Assembly: GCA_958349325.1 (NCBI GenBank)
Contig: CATWCP010000001.1
Span: forward strand, 55,000-118,999
Length of the DNA stretch: 64,000 nt
Source of the DNA: an uncultured Collinsella sp.
GTDB lineage: Bacteria > Actinomycetota > Coriobacteriia > Coriobacteriales > Coriobacteriaceae
Reading direction: 5' to 3'
Shown: positions 14,850 to 23,793 of the stretch, piece after piece
Layout of the letters: each line of letters begins with the position of its first letter
How positions within the stretch are numbered: the stretch's first letter is position 1
Notes under the pieces: model-generated
Told to the model about the DNA's origin: nothing
Seen by the model: only the letters and a program-made list of their open reading frames with translations
The model's database searches: none
Position numbers and translations under genes: made by a program

Positions 14850-17294
14850 TTAGGCGTGGTCGCGCCAGCTGAGGACGCGCTGCTTCATACCCTCGATGTC
14901 GAGCACGCCTTCGGCAAAGCCTTTGCGCACGAGCTCTTCGGGAACAAACTCGTCGTAGCGGTCAAAGTAAGGCACCTCGCCGGGATAGACGAGCTCGATG
15001 GGATCGAAGTCCTTCTCGGCCTCGGCGGCGAGCACCTCAAAGAACGTCTCCTCGTCGGCCTTCATCTTAAACTGCATAAAGTACGGACGTGACGGGTCGA
15101 GTCCGCGAAGGCCCAGTTCAGCGGCACACTTAATCTTGAGCATGCGCTCGAGCGCCAAAAAGGCGTAGCTGCCCAGCCAGGGGAAGAGCGCCCAGGTGTC
15201 GCCACCCAGGTTGATGAGCGGCTTAGTTCCCGCGCCCGAAAGCTTGGCCGTATGACGAGCCTGCGCTAAGCGGGCCCGTGCGTTACCCATGAGGTACGGA
15301 TATGTCGCGTGCTCGTTGAGCGCCTTGCGCATGCGCTCGAGTACGTGTGTATTGATGTCGCCGGGGCAGTCGCCAAAGTAGGCCGGCACCCGGCCCTTGA
15401 CCTGCGTGGCAAAGACAGTGTGGCGCTTCCAGTCCACTTCCTCGACAATCCAGCAATGGCCTGCGATGGCGATGCGCTCACCGGGCGGTGGGGGATTGAC
15501 GATTGTGCCCAGCTCGGCCGACTCGCTGCGGACGGTGAACTCCTCGTTTTCCTGGAACACAGCGTAGAACTTAAAGTTGTTGATGATGCGCTCGCCCGCG
15601 AGACCCACGATGAGCCCGCCACCTTCGGTGACCTGGATATGGTCGATCTTAATGAGGTGACGTAGCAGCACACGGTAATCGTCTGCCGAGACACGGTGGA
15701 AATAACTGAGCGTGAGCACGCGCTGGGCTAGTTCGGCCGGCGTGAGCTCGCCGGTGCTGGCGAGGGTCGACATAGTCTGGTGATAGAGCAGGCTGTAGGG
15801 GAGTCGATCGAGCTCGGGCGGCTCGACCCACTTTTCCTCGCGATAGAGTTGTACGAGCGCGATACCCTGCAGGAGCTTCCAGGGAATGGTTTCGGGCATC
15901 ATCGTGCGCGGCTCGGGTTCTTCCTCGCGCATGACAAACCACATCTCGGGCGGAAGGTCGCGACGGCCTGTGCGCCCCATGCGCTGCAAAAAGGAGCTGA
16001 CGGTAAACGGCGCGTCAATCTGGAAGGCGCGCTCCAGGCGGCCGATATCGATACCGAGCTCCAGCGTAGAGGTGGTGACGGTTGTCTGCGCCTGCTCCTC
16101 GTCGCGCATGAGCTCCTCGGCCGTCTCGCGCAGCGATGCCGAAAGATTGCCGTGATGGATGAGAAAGCGGTCGGGCTCGTGTCGACTTTCGCAGTAGCTG
16201 CGCAGCATGGAGCACACGGCCTCTGCCTCCTCGCGCGAGTTGGCAAAGACCAGGCACTTGCGGCCGCGCGTATGCTCAAAGATATAGCCCATACCGGGGT
16301 CGGCGTTGTCGGGCGCCGTGTCGGTGGGGTTGAGAAGCGCCTGCTCGGTCGCTCGTGGGATGTCGACTTCGCCCTCGGGGGCCGAGGAAGTTCGGCGGTC
16401 CTTGGGTGCGGCCTTGCCCCGTGCCCGCTCACGACGTTGACGGCGCTCCTCTTGTGTGAGCTGTCCGCTGTGACGCATGTCTTGGGCGCCGGCGGGCAGT
16501 GCCGTTGGTGCCGCTGCCTCAATGCGCTCGCATGCGAGCACCTCAGCTTCCTGCGGACCTGTGCTCGCGAATCCTCGCTGCTGCGCCTGGGGACCCGAGT
16601 TGTAGAAGTGCTCCATGGAGATGCGCCACACGCGGCGCGGCTCCTCAAAACGGGGGATGACGCAGTTGCGTCCCGTCCCCTGCGACAGGAAGGCGCCCGT
16701 GCGCTCGGGGTCGCCGATGGTTGCCGACAGACCGATGCGGCGGGGCTGCACGCCTGCCATGCGCGAGAGCCGCTCGATAAGGCAGAGCGTCTGCCCGCCG
16801 CGGTCGCCGCGCATGAGCGAATGGACTTCGTCGATAACCACATAGCGCAGGTCGCAGAATATACGAGGGATCGCCATGTGCTTATGGATCAGGAGCGCCT
16901 CGAGTGACTCGGGCGTAATCTGCAAGATGCCGCTCGGTTTTTTGATGAGCTTAGCCTTGTGCGACTGCGAGACATCGCCATGCCAGTGCCAGACAGGGAT
17001 ATCGGCTTCTTCGCACAGATCGTTGAGGCGGACGAATTGGTCATTGATGAGCGCCTTGAGGGGGCCAATGTAGAGGGCGCCCACGCTTGCGGGCGGCCTC
17101 TCCCAAAACTCGGTCAGGATGGGAAAAAAGGCTGCCTCGGTTTTGCCGGAAGCCGTGGATGCCGTCAGGAGCACATTGTCCTGCGTGTTAAAGATGGCAT
17201 CTGCCGCCGCAACCTGGATAGAGCGCAAGCTCTCCCAATCGTGGGAGTAGATGAAGTCTTGGATAAACGGGGCGTAGCGGTCAAAGGCGTTCAC
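14850..17294 (-). CDS. Lhr/BrxHI-like DEAD-box helicase, SngC-like
   Basis: An 814-residue SF2 helicase. Walker A is ASTASGKT (45-52), motif II DEVH (155-158), motif III SAT (190-192), a DEAD-family helicase C domain ends in 'QRMGRTGRR', and a long C-terminal region follows. A linker of ~100 Glu/Arg/Ala-rich residues splits the two helicase halves. GTG at 17294 is the preferred start because GAGAGGAGG stands eight bases upstream; the frame could extend to 17336 without a site. It is third in an operon after a TerB-domain protein and a BrxC/D-type ATPase, the composition of the Shango antiphage system. Predicted to act on phage nucleic acid; that role is inferred. Confidence 0.82.
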   Translation of the reverse strand: MNAFDRYAPFIQDFIYSHDWESLRSIQVAAADAIFNTQDNVLLTASTASGKTEAAFFPILTEFWERPPASVGALYIGPLKALINDQFVRLNDLCEEADIPVWHWHGDVSQSHKAKLIKKPSGILQITPESLEALLIHKHMAIPRIFCDLRYVVIDEVHSLMRGDRGGQTLCLIERLSRMAGVQPRRIGLSATIGDPERTGAFLSQGTGRNCVIPRFEEPRRVWRISMEHFYNSGPQAQQRGFASTGPQEAEVLACERIEAAAPTALPAGAQDMRHSGQLTQEERRQRRERARGKAAPKDRRTSSAPEGEVDIPRATEQALLNPTDTAPDNADPGMGYIFEHTRGRKCLVFANSREEAEAVCSMLRSYCESRHEPDRFLIHHGNLSASLRETAEELMRDEEQAQTTVTTSTLELGIDIGRLERAFQIDAPFTVSSFLQRMGRTGRRDLPPEMWFVMREEEPEPRTMMPETIPWKLLQGIALVQLYREEKWVEPPELDRLPYSLLYHQTMSTLASTGELTPAELAQRVLTLSYFHRVSADDYRVLLRHLIKIDHIQVTEGGGLIVGLAGERIINNFKFYAVFQENEEFTVRSESAELGTIVNPPPPGERIAIAGHCWIVEEVDWKRHTVFATQVKGRVPAYFGDCPGDINTHVLERMRKALNEHATYPYLMGNARARLAQARHTAKLSGAGTKPLINLGGDTWALFPWLGSYAFLALERMLKIKCAAELGLRGLDPSRPYFMQFKMKADEETFFEVLAAEAEKDFDPIELVYPGEVPYFDRYDEFVPEELVRKGFAEGVLDIEGMKQRVLSWRDHA

Positions 17295-17377
17295 GGGGCC
17301 TCCTCTCAAAAACGAATCTCTTAACGCGGCTGGCAACGGCTTGCTGCATTACAGTCTCAACGTTTGCCCAGATAGAA

Positions 17378-17410
17378 CCTACCAAAATAAACCTGTCCCT
17401 TTTTGGCAGG
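17378..17410. repeat. REP-like palindrome with GGGACAGG core
   Basis: CCTACCAAAA (17378-17387) pairs, with one mismatch, with TTTTGGCAGG (17401-17410). The loop, read on the minus strand, carries AGGGACAGG, the same core as the palindrome at 3271-3307. It lies directly downstream of the ATPase gene stop and ahead of the helicase gene, inside the three-gene operon, where it may modulate read-through. Confidence 0.45.
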
Positions 17411-18715
17411 TTAGATGGTGAATTCGGCGAAGTTACGGTCGCCGTCTGCGGTGCCGGTGTCGCCTGTTGCGGCTGCCGGCGCCAGCGCGTCGCCGCCGAC
17501 GCTTTGCAGCAACTCGGCCACATTTGCATTGGGGTTCTGACACAGGATATCGAGCAGTTCGATAAAGTCACGAATGACCTCACGGGGCGTCAGGTGTGTA
17601 TCGGCTCCCACGCGGCCGAACTCAATCTTGAGAAAGTCCACCAAGTCATTCTCGGTAAGCGTGGGCGTCCAGCCAAAGTATCCGGCATGGATCTGCATGA
17701 GTTTTTCGATCAGCACCAGCAACTCCTCGTAGGTGAGTGGCTGCAGGCGGATGATGGGCGCGAGCATGTCCTTAAGGTCCTCGCGTGCAAAGCGGCCTTG
17801 AGCGAGTCGGCTGCGCAGGGCCTCGTAGGAGAACACACCGCGGCGGCGGTCTTCGATGGAGGTTGGCGTGCCGCCCATGATCATGCCCAGGTACTGCGCC
17901 TTGCCCTGGAGCGTGTCGTTGTACATGGTCAGGATCTTCTCGTAGTTGTACTGGCGCGTGATGGCGTTGGGAATCTTATACAGATTCACGAGCTCGTCGA
18001 TGAGCACCAGCATGCCTTTGTAGCCGCTGCAAACCAAAAAACGCGCGATGAGTTTGACGTAGTCGTACCAGTCGTCATCGCTGATGATGGTCGAGGAGCC
18101 CAGCTCAGCGCGAGCCTCGCTCTTGGTGCGGTATTCGCCGCGGATCCATTTGGTCACGCGGCTCATGGCCTCTTCGTCGCCTTCGGATACGGCCGTGCGA
18201 TAGCGTCGGAGCATGCGGGCGAAGTCGAAGCCGTGGACCATCTCCTCGAGCGGGGCCAGCTGGGCATTGACGACCGACTCGTCGACGTCGGCACACGAGG
18301 CGACCCAGCGATCCAAAATAAGGTTGAGCGCACCGCCCTCGGGGCGCGTCTTGGTCGATATATTGCGGATGAGCTCGCGGTAGGTGGCAAGGCCCTGTCC
18401 CTGACCGCCCTGCAGACGGCGCTCGGGCGACAGGTCGGCATCAGCGACGACGAATCCCTCGCCCATGGCGTGCGTGCGGATGGTCTGGAGCAAAAAGCTC
18501 TTGCCGGCGCCGTAGCGACCGACTAAAAAACGGAAGCTTGCGCCGCCATCGGCGATGAGACTCAGATCGGTAAGCAGGGCGCGGATCTCGACCTCGCGCC
18601 CTACGGTGATGTAGGGAAGACCGATGCGCGGGACCACGCCGCCCTTGAGCGAGTTGAGAATGACGGCAGCGACGCGCTTGGGCACGCGGGGTGCTGCGGA
18701 TGCGGTATCACTCAT
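17411..18715 (-). CDS. BrxC/BrxD-type P-loop ATPase (DUF2791), SngB-like
   Basis: A 434-residue ATPase of the BREX BrxC/BrxD (DUF2791) family. Walker A is GRYGAGKS (66-73) and Walker B is MLVLIDE (235-241). A characteristic 'IGLPYITVGREVE' start and 'GTPTSIEDRRRGVFSYEALRSRL' sensor region follow. BrxD partners a helicase in BREX type 2/6; here no PglX, PglZ or BrxL is present. Instead it sits between a TerB-domain gene, whose end overlaps its start by eight bases, and an Lhr-like helicase gene. This matches the Shango antiphage gene trio. The last ~30 residues are low-complexity. Confidence 0.85.
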   Translation of the reverse strand: MSDTASAAPRVPKRVAAVILNSLKGGVVPRIGLPYITVGREVEIRALLTDLSLIADGGASFRFLVGRYGAGKSFLLQTIRTHAMGEGFVVADADLSPERRLQGGQGQGLATYRELIRNISTKTRPEGGALNLILDRWVASCADVDESVVNAQLAPLEEMVHGFDFARMLRRYRTAVSEGDEEAMSRVTKWIRGEYRTKSEARAELGSSTIISDDDWYDYVKLIARFLVCSGYKGMLVLIDELVNLYKIPNAITRQYNYEKILTMYNDTLQGKAQYLGMIMGGTPTSIEDRRRGVFSYEALRSRLAQGRFAREDLKDMLAPIIRLQPLTYEELLVLIEKLMQIHAGYFGWTPTLTENDLVDFLKIEFGRVGADTHLTPREVIRDFIELLDILCQNPNANVAELLQSVGGDALAPAAATGDTGTADGDRNFAEFTI

Positions 18716-20468
18716 GGTCTAGGTATCCTCTCACGTCTGCTTTGTAGTCCTCGATAATCTGCGGCCCTGCCGCGCTAAATTCAATTACGGTGTCACCCAC
18801 CAGGTCAAAGAGCGCCTCGTTGATGCTATCGACGAGCATGTCCTCGCTCTGTCCCGAGTGCGCCACTGCCGATGTCGCTTGCGCTGCGTTTTGCTCGAGC
18901 AGTGCGCGAAGGAAGGCATCTGCGGCGGGCGCGAGTTCGTTTGTGGCGTCAGCGGGCGCAGCAGCTGCGAACGCGGGCGTCGGCGCGAGAAGCGGTGCCA
19001 CGACACCAAACTGTTCGGTGGATATGGTCGGCTCGTCGGTCAAGTCCTGCCGAATGGGTGCCACGACCGGTTCGACAATCGCGTCGGTTACGGGCTCGGC
19101 TTCCGGTTGCCCTGAGTCCGCTGCCTCGGCCTCTGCGGATGCGCCGTCCTCGCGTTCCTCGTCGATCAAAAGCGCTTCGCGCGTTTGCGCGGCGGCGCTC
19201 CGAATGTGCCCCAGCTGACTCAGATCGATATCGATCTTGACGGGCTGGTGTGCGGCGTCCCACGAAAGCCATTCCACAATCTCGTCATCGATAATCTTGG
19301 CCAGATATTTGGGGACCTTTTCTTCCTTAAGGGGATGGGCGGGGTCCAGCGCCAGGCGCAGGTGTTGGTCGCAGGCGCGCATCATTTCACCGAGCTTGCT
19401 GCTCTTTTGCCTGCTGCCATGGATACGCATGCATTCCCAAAAGCCGTTTTGGCAACGGTAGATATGGATAGGATCTAGGCGGTATTCGCAGTCCTCGTGG
19501 CGCTTGGGCGCAAAGAATACGGCCGAGGCAAACATGGTGTAGGGCATGGCCGTCTCCTCCCCAAACAAGCTCGCCACGATGCCGGTCTTTCGGTGCGTGT
19601 CATAGTAGCGCGCCATGCGGACATACACGGCGCATGCCACGTGGCGCAGATCGCGGTGGTGGCTGCGGTCGAGCCGCGAGTTACTTAGGTTGTACGTGGA
19701 GAGGGCGTTGATGGCGGCCATGAGTCGCTCCTCGCGCACCTCATCGGGTGGAAGGGGGAGCGTGGGCTCGGAGGTTTTGCGACGCTTAGGGGTCTGACCG
19801 GACGGTGCCGGTGCTGGTACAAGGTCTCGTGCCGCGCGCCGCAGCTCGATAAGGGCGTTATCGAACATGACGGTTTTAGAGTCGCGAAGCAGCTTGGGGT
19901 CGAGCCCATGGAATACGGCGTAATCCTGCAACCACACGCGTGCAAACCGGTCGATGCCGGGCTCAAAGGCGCGGTAGGCATCCCAAAAGGCCTTGATCTT
20001 GTTAAAACCATCGAGCGGATTATCTACGCCAATGCCGCAAATCAGCTCATAGAGATACAGAAACGCAAACGAGGTCGATGTCTCCTCGATATTCCCGCGG
20101 CGCACTTGGGCACGCCAGGTAAAGTAGCCGCGCAGCTGCCGGTCGCTCATGGCGTTGTAGGTGGGAAAGTACGACTTAAAGGTGCCGTTGTAGGGACAGT
20201 CGTCCTCAAAGTCGGCCATCAGCAGGCCCTGGCGGTAAAAAAGCTCGGCTTCCGAAAGCCAACGGCCCGCACCGCCCTTGGGGTCTTCTTGCCAACGCGA
20301 TATCTCACGCATCTTGCGGTACTGGTCGGGGAGGAAGTTCTGCATCTGTCGGCCGGTTTTGAGAATCGGCTCGTCTGCGTAGATTTCGTTTGAGAAACGG
20401 GCGGACTGATGGGTCCGGGCCTCGGCCATAATGCGCTCGATGAGCATCTTGATGTCCTGGTCGGCCAC
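18708..20468 (-). CDS. TerB_N/TerB_C domain protein, SngA-like
   Basis: A 586-residue cytoplasmic protein. Residues ~40-240 match the TerB_N domain ('FLPDQYRKMREISRWQ', 'YRQGLLMADFEDDCPYNG', 'FLYLYELICGIG'). A variable middle follows, then an acidic Ala/Glu/Pro-rich linker (~425-505) and a short helical C-terminus. A TerB_C-like part is possible but not clearly visible. TerB-type domains occur in stress and phage-defence operons. It is first in the three-gene unit, with the ATG preceded by a good site (gagaggaggagcg). The ATPase gene starts inside its last codons. Exact biochemical role unknown; probably a sensor or adaptor. Confidence 0.78.
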   Translation of the reverse strand: MADQDIKMLIERIMAEARTHQSARFSNEIYADEPILKTGRQMQNFLPDQYRKMREISRWQEDPKGGAGRWLSEAELFYRQGLLMADFEDDCPYNGTFKSYFPTYNAMSDRQLRGYFTWRAQVRRGNIEETSTSFAFLYLYELICGIGVDNPLDGFNKIKAFWDAYRAFEPGIDRFARVWLQDYAVFHGLDPKLLRDSKTVMFDNALIELRRAARDLVPAPAPSGQTPKRRKTSEPTLPLPPDEVREERLMAAINALSTYNLSNSRLDRSHHRDLRHVACAVYVRMARYYDTHRKTGIVASLFGEETAMPYTMFASAVFFAPKRHEDCEYRLDPIHIYRCQNGFWECMRIHGSRQKSSKLGEMMRACDQHLRLALDPAHPLKEEKVPKYLAKIIDDEIVEWLSWDAAHQPVKIDIDLSQLGHIRSAAAQTREALLIDEEREDGASAEAEAADSGQPEAEPVTDAIVEPVVAPIRQDLTDEPTISTEQFGVVAPLLAPTPAFAAAAPADATNELAPAADAFLRALLEQNAAQATSAVAHSGQSEDMLVDSINEALFDLVGDTVIEFSAAGPQIIEDYKADVRGYLDHE

Positions 20469-20555
20469 CGCTCCTCCTCTCGAACGCAGCTACGGTGACC
20501 TCATATCATAGCACAGCATCAAACAGGTGTTCGAGATACCGCTGCGTAGATAGAT

Positions 20556-21272
20556 TTAGAACAGGAGGGCGTAGATGACGGCTATGACAACGGAGGGGAG
20601 CATATTGGCCGTGCGGAAGGTCTGAGGACGGATGAGGTTGACGCCGACGCAGAAGATGAGCATGGAGCCTACGAGCGAAAGGCTGTCGAGGGCTGCCGTG
20701 GTCATGATGGGGGAGAGTGCGCCGGCAAACAGCGTGATCGTCCCCTGGAACACGGCGACGGGCAGGGCGGAGAAAATGCAGCCGCGGCCGAGCGACGCCG
20801 TCATGGTGCAGACGATGATGCAGTCCAGCGCTCCCTTGAGGGCGAGCGTGGACCAGTCGCCGAGCAGGCCGTCTTGGATTGATCCCACGATAGCCATGGC
20901 ACCGATGCAGACGGTGAGTGAAGTCGAGACAAAAGCGTTGGTGAACTCGTTATCGTCCTCACTGCCAGTCTTGCGCTTGAGCCATTCGCCAAGGTTCTCG
21001 ATGGCGGCTTCCAAGTTGACGGCCTCGCCGATGAGCGAACCGAGCGCAAATGAGACGATGAGCATGGTGGTACCAGTGGTCGCCAGCGCCTCCCCATCGA
21101 TAAGGAGCATCTTCTGCATGGTGCCGCCAAGGCCGATAAACAGGACGCACAGCCCCGATGCTTTCATGAGCGTGTCTTGGATGCGCGGTGTAATGAAGCG
21201 GCCGCTCGCTAATCCTAAAAGACCGCCCGCAACTAAAAGCACAACGTTGATGATTGTTCCCAAGCCCGGCAT
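20556..21272 (-). CDS. DUF554 membrane protein
   Basis: A 238-residue integral membrane protein with about seven hydrophobic segments and the DUF554 pattern: 'MPGLGTIINVVLLVAGGLLG' at the N-terminus, 'KASGLCVLFIGLGGTM', and 'GSLIGEAVNLEAAIE'. DUF554 proteins are suspected transporters; substrate unknown. ATG at 21272 is chosen because CAGGAGGG lies just upstream; a longer frame to 21341 lacks a site. It stands between the Shango-like operon and the surface-protein operon on the same strand, but is probably a separate unit. Confidence 0.85.
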   Translation of the reverse strand: MPGLGTIINVVLLVAGGLLGLASGRFITPRIQDTLMKASGLCVLFIGLGGTMQKMLLIDGEALATTGTTMLIVSFALGSLIGEAVNLEAAIENLGEWLKRKTGSEDDNEFTNAFVSTSLTVCIGAMAIVGSIQDGLLGDWSTLALKGALDCIIVCTMTASLGRGCIFSALPVAVFQGTITLFAGALSPIMTTAALDSLSLVGSMLIFCVGVNLIRPQTFRTANMLPSVVIAVIYALLF

Positions 21273-21341
21273 GAGCCCTCCTGTATTGATGCCAACGTGG
21301 CAATCGTAGCAGAACGAAATGCGAGGCACATCGCAACCCAT

Positions 21342-21367
21342 CTAATACGTTATATAAGTGGTATTAG
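21342..21367. other. Inverted repeat between surface operon and DUF554 gene
   Basis: CTAATAC (21342-21348) and GTATTAG (21361-21367) flank an AT-rich centre. It lies upstream of the DUF554 gene and downstream of the surface operon, so it could be an operator or a weak terminator. Confidence 0.35.
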
Positions 21368-21390
21368 GAACGATGCGCAGCATTTAAGCC

Positions 21391-22821
21391 TCAGGTGGTT
21401 GTCGGGACATAGGGATAGTAGTCAAAGCGCAGTGTCATAAGCCGCTGTGGGGATTCAATAGCCGCGGCGATGATATTGGCATCGCGGGCACGATCAAACC
21501 CTTCGAGTTCGATCTGATACGAGACGTCTTGCATAATGTCCAGACGTCGCCAGGCTAGGAGTGTGTCACCATCGAATTCTAAGGTCTTGCCTCCGTTTGG
21601 AGCAACGGCGTATAGACGCAGCTTGGCGGTGGTTGCAGGGTCGACAACCGTGACCTTTTTAATTTCGTTTCGAGTATTCTTGGCGCCCAACAAGGTGAGC
21701 AGTGTTGGGGCCACGACCTCGCCCGATGGCAAAAAGACGACTTCGATGGATTCAGGAAATGCGATGATGGCTGACTTGCGGACGGGCTGATTGGCGGCGG
21801 CAACTTCGATGTTCGCAGCGTCGATGACCTCCGTGTGGTCGAGCGCGGCAAGCACGCAGCAGTTACCTTCATCGATCTCTTGAGGATCAGCAAGCCCCAG
21901 ACTGTCCACGAGCTCGGTATCGTTTGGATCGGTAGCGGGCTCATTCGGTGCTTCGAAAGAAGCTGGGACGCCGTTTGTCGGCGGCGGCGTGTCGCCCGCA
22001 TCTGCCTCTTTGTCCGCGCCCTCTTCTTGTATGGTTGCGTTAATGGGTTCGTCGTTTGAGGGGGGCGTCTTGGCGTCAAACGCGGAGGGGAGAATTCCGA
22101 TGGCTCCGGATCCGTTCCACTCCATTTCGAGAAGCGCCGGGTCGGCAAGAATGCGTTGCCTGCTTTGCGCGTGGGCATCGATTTCAATAGGGCCTGCCTC
22201 TATCCCTCGTGTAAGGCTGAGTGATCCGGCTGGCTTCTCGAAATGAGCGTCTGTGTCTTTGGCGCTGACGGCGTAGAACAGCAGGGACGCTTCTCCCGCC
22301 GCGATGGCATCGGTACCGGCTTTGGTCAGCCGCAACGATGCCGTGAATGAGAGGGTGGGCTGCGTGTCGTCTGCATTCGCGGCGGCGCAGCCCAGACATA
22401 TACCGCCTCCTTTCTCAAAAAACGTACCGTCGAAGGCGACCTTCGCTCCGTTCGCCGAGTCATCGACCGAAGCGATGTCGATGCGCAGCTCTAAATTGCA
22501 TGGATCGCCATCCGCATCGAGCACAACCGAGCGCCACGTGCAGACGGCGCACCCCGCCTGGGAGCCGTTTGCCTTGTTCGAACGCTTGATATCCACGACT
22601 ATCGAGCCGTCCGTATTACGACGAAGGCATCCCGAGGTTGAGATCGCGGCCTGTGCGATCGAAAAACGCTTGCACGCAATGGCGCTCGACGGGTTTGGTG
22701 CGGAACTTAGGGCTGCTGGTAAGGAGTCTGCCATGGCGGGAGTCGCCCAAGCGGCGACAGGCGTTCCGGTTGCGAGCGCGCCGCAGAGTGCGACGACGGG
22801 CAAAAGGTTCTTCGATGCCAT
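21391..22821 (-). CDS. Secreted protein of unknown function, 476 residues
   Basis: A signal peptide is visible (basic MASK, hydrophobic 'LLPVVALCGALATGTPVAAW', cleavage near AMA-D). The mature part contains several cysteines ('AGCAVCTW', 'GGICLGCAA', 'EGNCCVL') and a Pro/Asp/Glu-rich linker (~260-305). No LPxTG-like signal or C-terminal anchor is present. It is last in a five-gene minus-strand operon for exported proteins, 45 bases behind the LAQTG protein gene. No family recognised. A structural surface component or a ligand-binding domain is possible. Confidence 0.7.
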   Translation of the reverse strand: MASKNLLPVVALCGALATGTPVAAWATPAMADSLPAALSSAPNPSSAIACKRFSIAQAAISTSGCLRRNTDGSIVVDIKRSNKANGSQAGCAVCTWRSVVLDADGDPCNLELRIDIASVDDSANGAKVAFDGTFFEKGGGICLGCAAANADDTQPTLSFTASLRLTKAGTDAIAAGEASLLFYAVSAKDTDAHFEKPAGSLSLTRGIEAGPIEIDAHAQSRQRILADPALLEMEWNGSGAIGILPSAFDAKTPPSNDEPINATIQEEGADKEADAGDTPPPTNGVPASFEAPNEPATDPNDTELVDSLGLADPQEIDEGNCCVLAALDHTEVIDAANIEVAAANQPVRKSAIIAFPESIEVVFLPSGEVVAPTLLTLLGAKNTRNEIKKVTVVDPATTAKLRLYAVAPNGGKTLEFDGDTLLAWRRLDIMQDVSYQIELEGFDRARDANIIAAAIESPQRLMTLRFDYYPYVPTTT

Positions 22822-22866
22822 GGGGTCTCCTTAGCTAATTTAGTGCGGTCTGTCCGTGTTTTGTTT

Positions 22867-23121
22867 CTAGCTGCGTTTGATGTGCAGACCGAGGCCGGCG
22901 GTTCCCGCGCCTGCTGCTGTGGCGCCTGCTGCCAAGAGCCATCGTCTGTCGCCTGTCTGCGCCAACGGTTCCTCGCGGTCGCCGCGGTCGAGCTCCGAGA
23001 GGTCGACCGTCACTTGCGTGGCGGCCTGAGCCTGTTCTTGCTGGGCAAAGGCCATGGCTGGCCCAAACGCTAGGATGCTGACGGCGGCGGCCAGGGCGAC
23101 GGCCTTATGCCGTGTGCGCAC
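22867..23121 (-). CDS. Small wall-anchored protein with LAQTG sorting signal
   Basis: The 84-residue product has a clean signal peptide (MRTRHKAVALAAAVSILAFG, cleaved after AMAFA) and a short acidic mature segment. The C-terminus reads LAQTG (53-57), a hydrophobic span and the basic tail HIKRS, the tripartite sorting signal of sortase substrates in the LAxTG variant typical of actinobacterial class E sortases. GTG at 23121 is preferred because it yields this signal peptide; a TTG at 23151 in frame is an alternative. The start overlaps the preceding gene by 17 bases. No sortase lies in the window. Confidence 0.7.
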   Translation of the reverse strand: MRTRHKAVALAAAVSILAFGPAMAFAQQEQAQAATQVTVDLSELDRGDREEPLAQTGDRRWLLAAGATAAGAGTAGLGLHIKRS

Positions 23122-23704
23122 CGGGCTCGACCGTCCAGGTGATCGTTGCAACCTGATCGCCTTCGCCGGTTACGCGGAAGATGTCGCGCGTGACGCGGGC
23201 GACGTTTCCGCTTGTCTTGAGCTTAATTTTGTCCGTGCCGCCGGCAATGCCCTGGTAGCCCATGTCGAAGGCTGCGTTCTTGGAAAGATCGAGGCCCGTC
23301 CCTTGCATTGCGGCGCTGGCGTTCTGGAGTGCGCCGTCGGGGCCGACCTTAAAGTCGATGGAGTTCTGTGCGGTTCCGGCCTTGGCGTCGGCAGCAATGG
23401 TCCAGGTGTTCACGGCGTCGATCTTCATGTTGGTGACATGGATGCCGTAGGCCGAATGATTGTCGATGGTGGTCGCGTCTTCAGAGGGGCCCTGAAGCGT
23501 GCCGTCGGCCTTGGCGACGAAGGGAATAACCGTCGGAACTTTGAACTCAACGTTGTCGATCTCGGTCCTGACCATTACTTTCGTGGTTCCAACGCGTCCG
23601 GCTGCCATAGCTGGCGTCGGGGCGGCGCCCATTGCGAGCGCGAGCGCGAGCCCTGCGCCCACGACGAGCGCTCTGGCTCCGTTCATGTTCCTGGTGATGT
23701 CCAT
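23105..23704 (-). CDS. Secreted protein, 199 residues
   Basis: A signal peptide (MDITRNMNGARALVVGAGLA, hydrophobic, cleavage near PAMAA) precedes a ~165-residue beta-rich mature domain with 'VMVRTEIDNVEFKVPTVIPF' and 'YGIHVTNMKID'. The pattern resembles exported proteins of Gram-positive surface operons, but no family is certain. It has a strong ribosome site (aaaggaacgacc). It lies between the membrane-anchored protein gene and the LAQTG gene, overlapping the latter's start, so its product may be a partner of the anchored protein. Confidence 0.7.
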   Translation of the reverse strand: MDITRNMNGARALVVGAGLALALAMGAAPTPAMAAGRVGTTKVMVRTEIDNVEFKVPTVIPFVAKADGTLQGPSEDATTIDNHSAYGIHVTNMKIDAVNTWTIAADAKAGTAQNSIDFKVGPDGALQNASAAMQGTGLDLSKNAAFDMGYQGIAGGTDKIKLKTSGNVARVTRDIFRVTGEGDQVATITWTVEPGAHTA

Positions 23705-23793
23705 GGTCGTTCCTTTCTATTCGCCGCGGGCCGTCCCCGCGATGATTGGACGAATGCTGGTGAATTGCGTGCGGTGCCGCGTCGGCCGGAAAG

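Noticed and set aside
14850..20468. Whether the TerB-ATPase-helicase trio is a BREX system
   Set aside because: BrxC/D-type ATPase and Lhr-like helicase occur in BREX, but no methyltransferase (PglX), phosphatase (PglZ) or BrxL lies in or beside the operon. The TerB protein fits Shango better.
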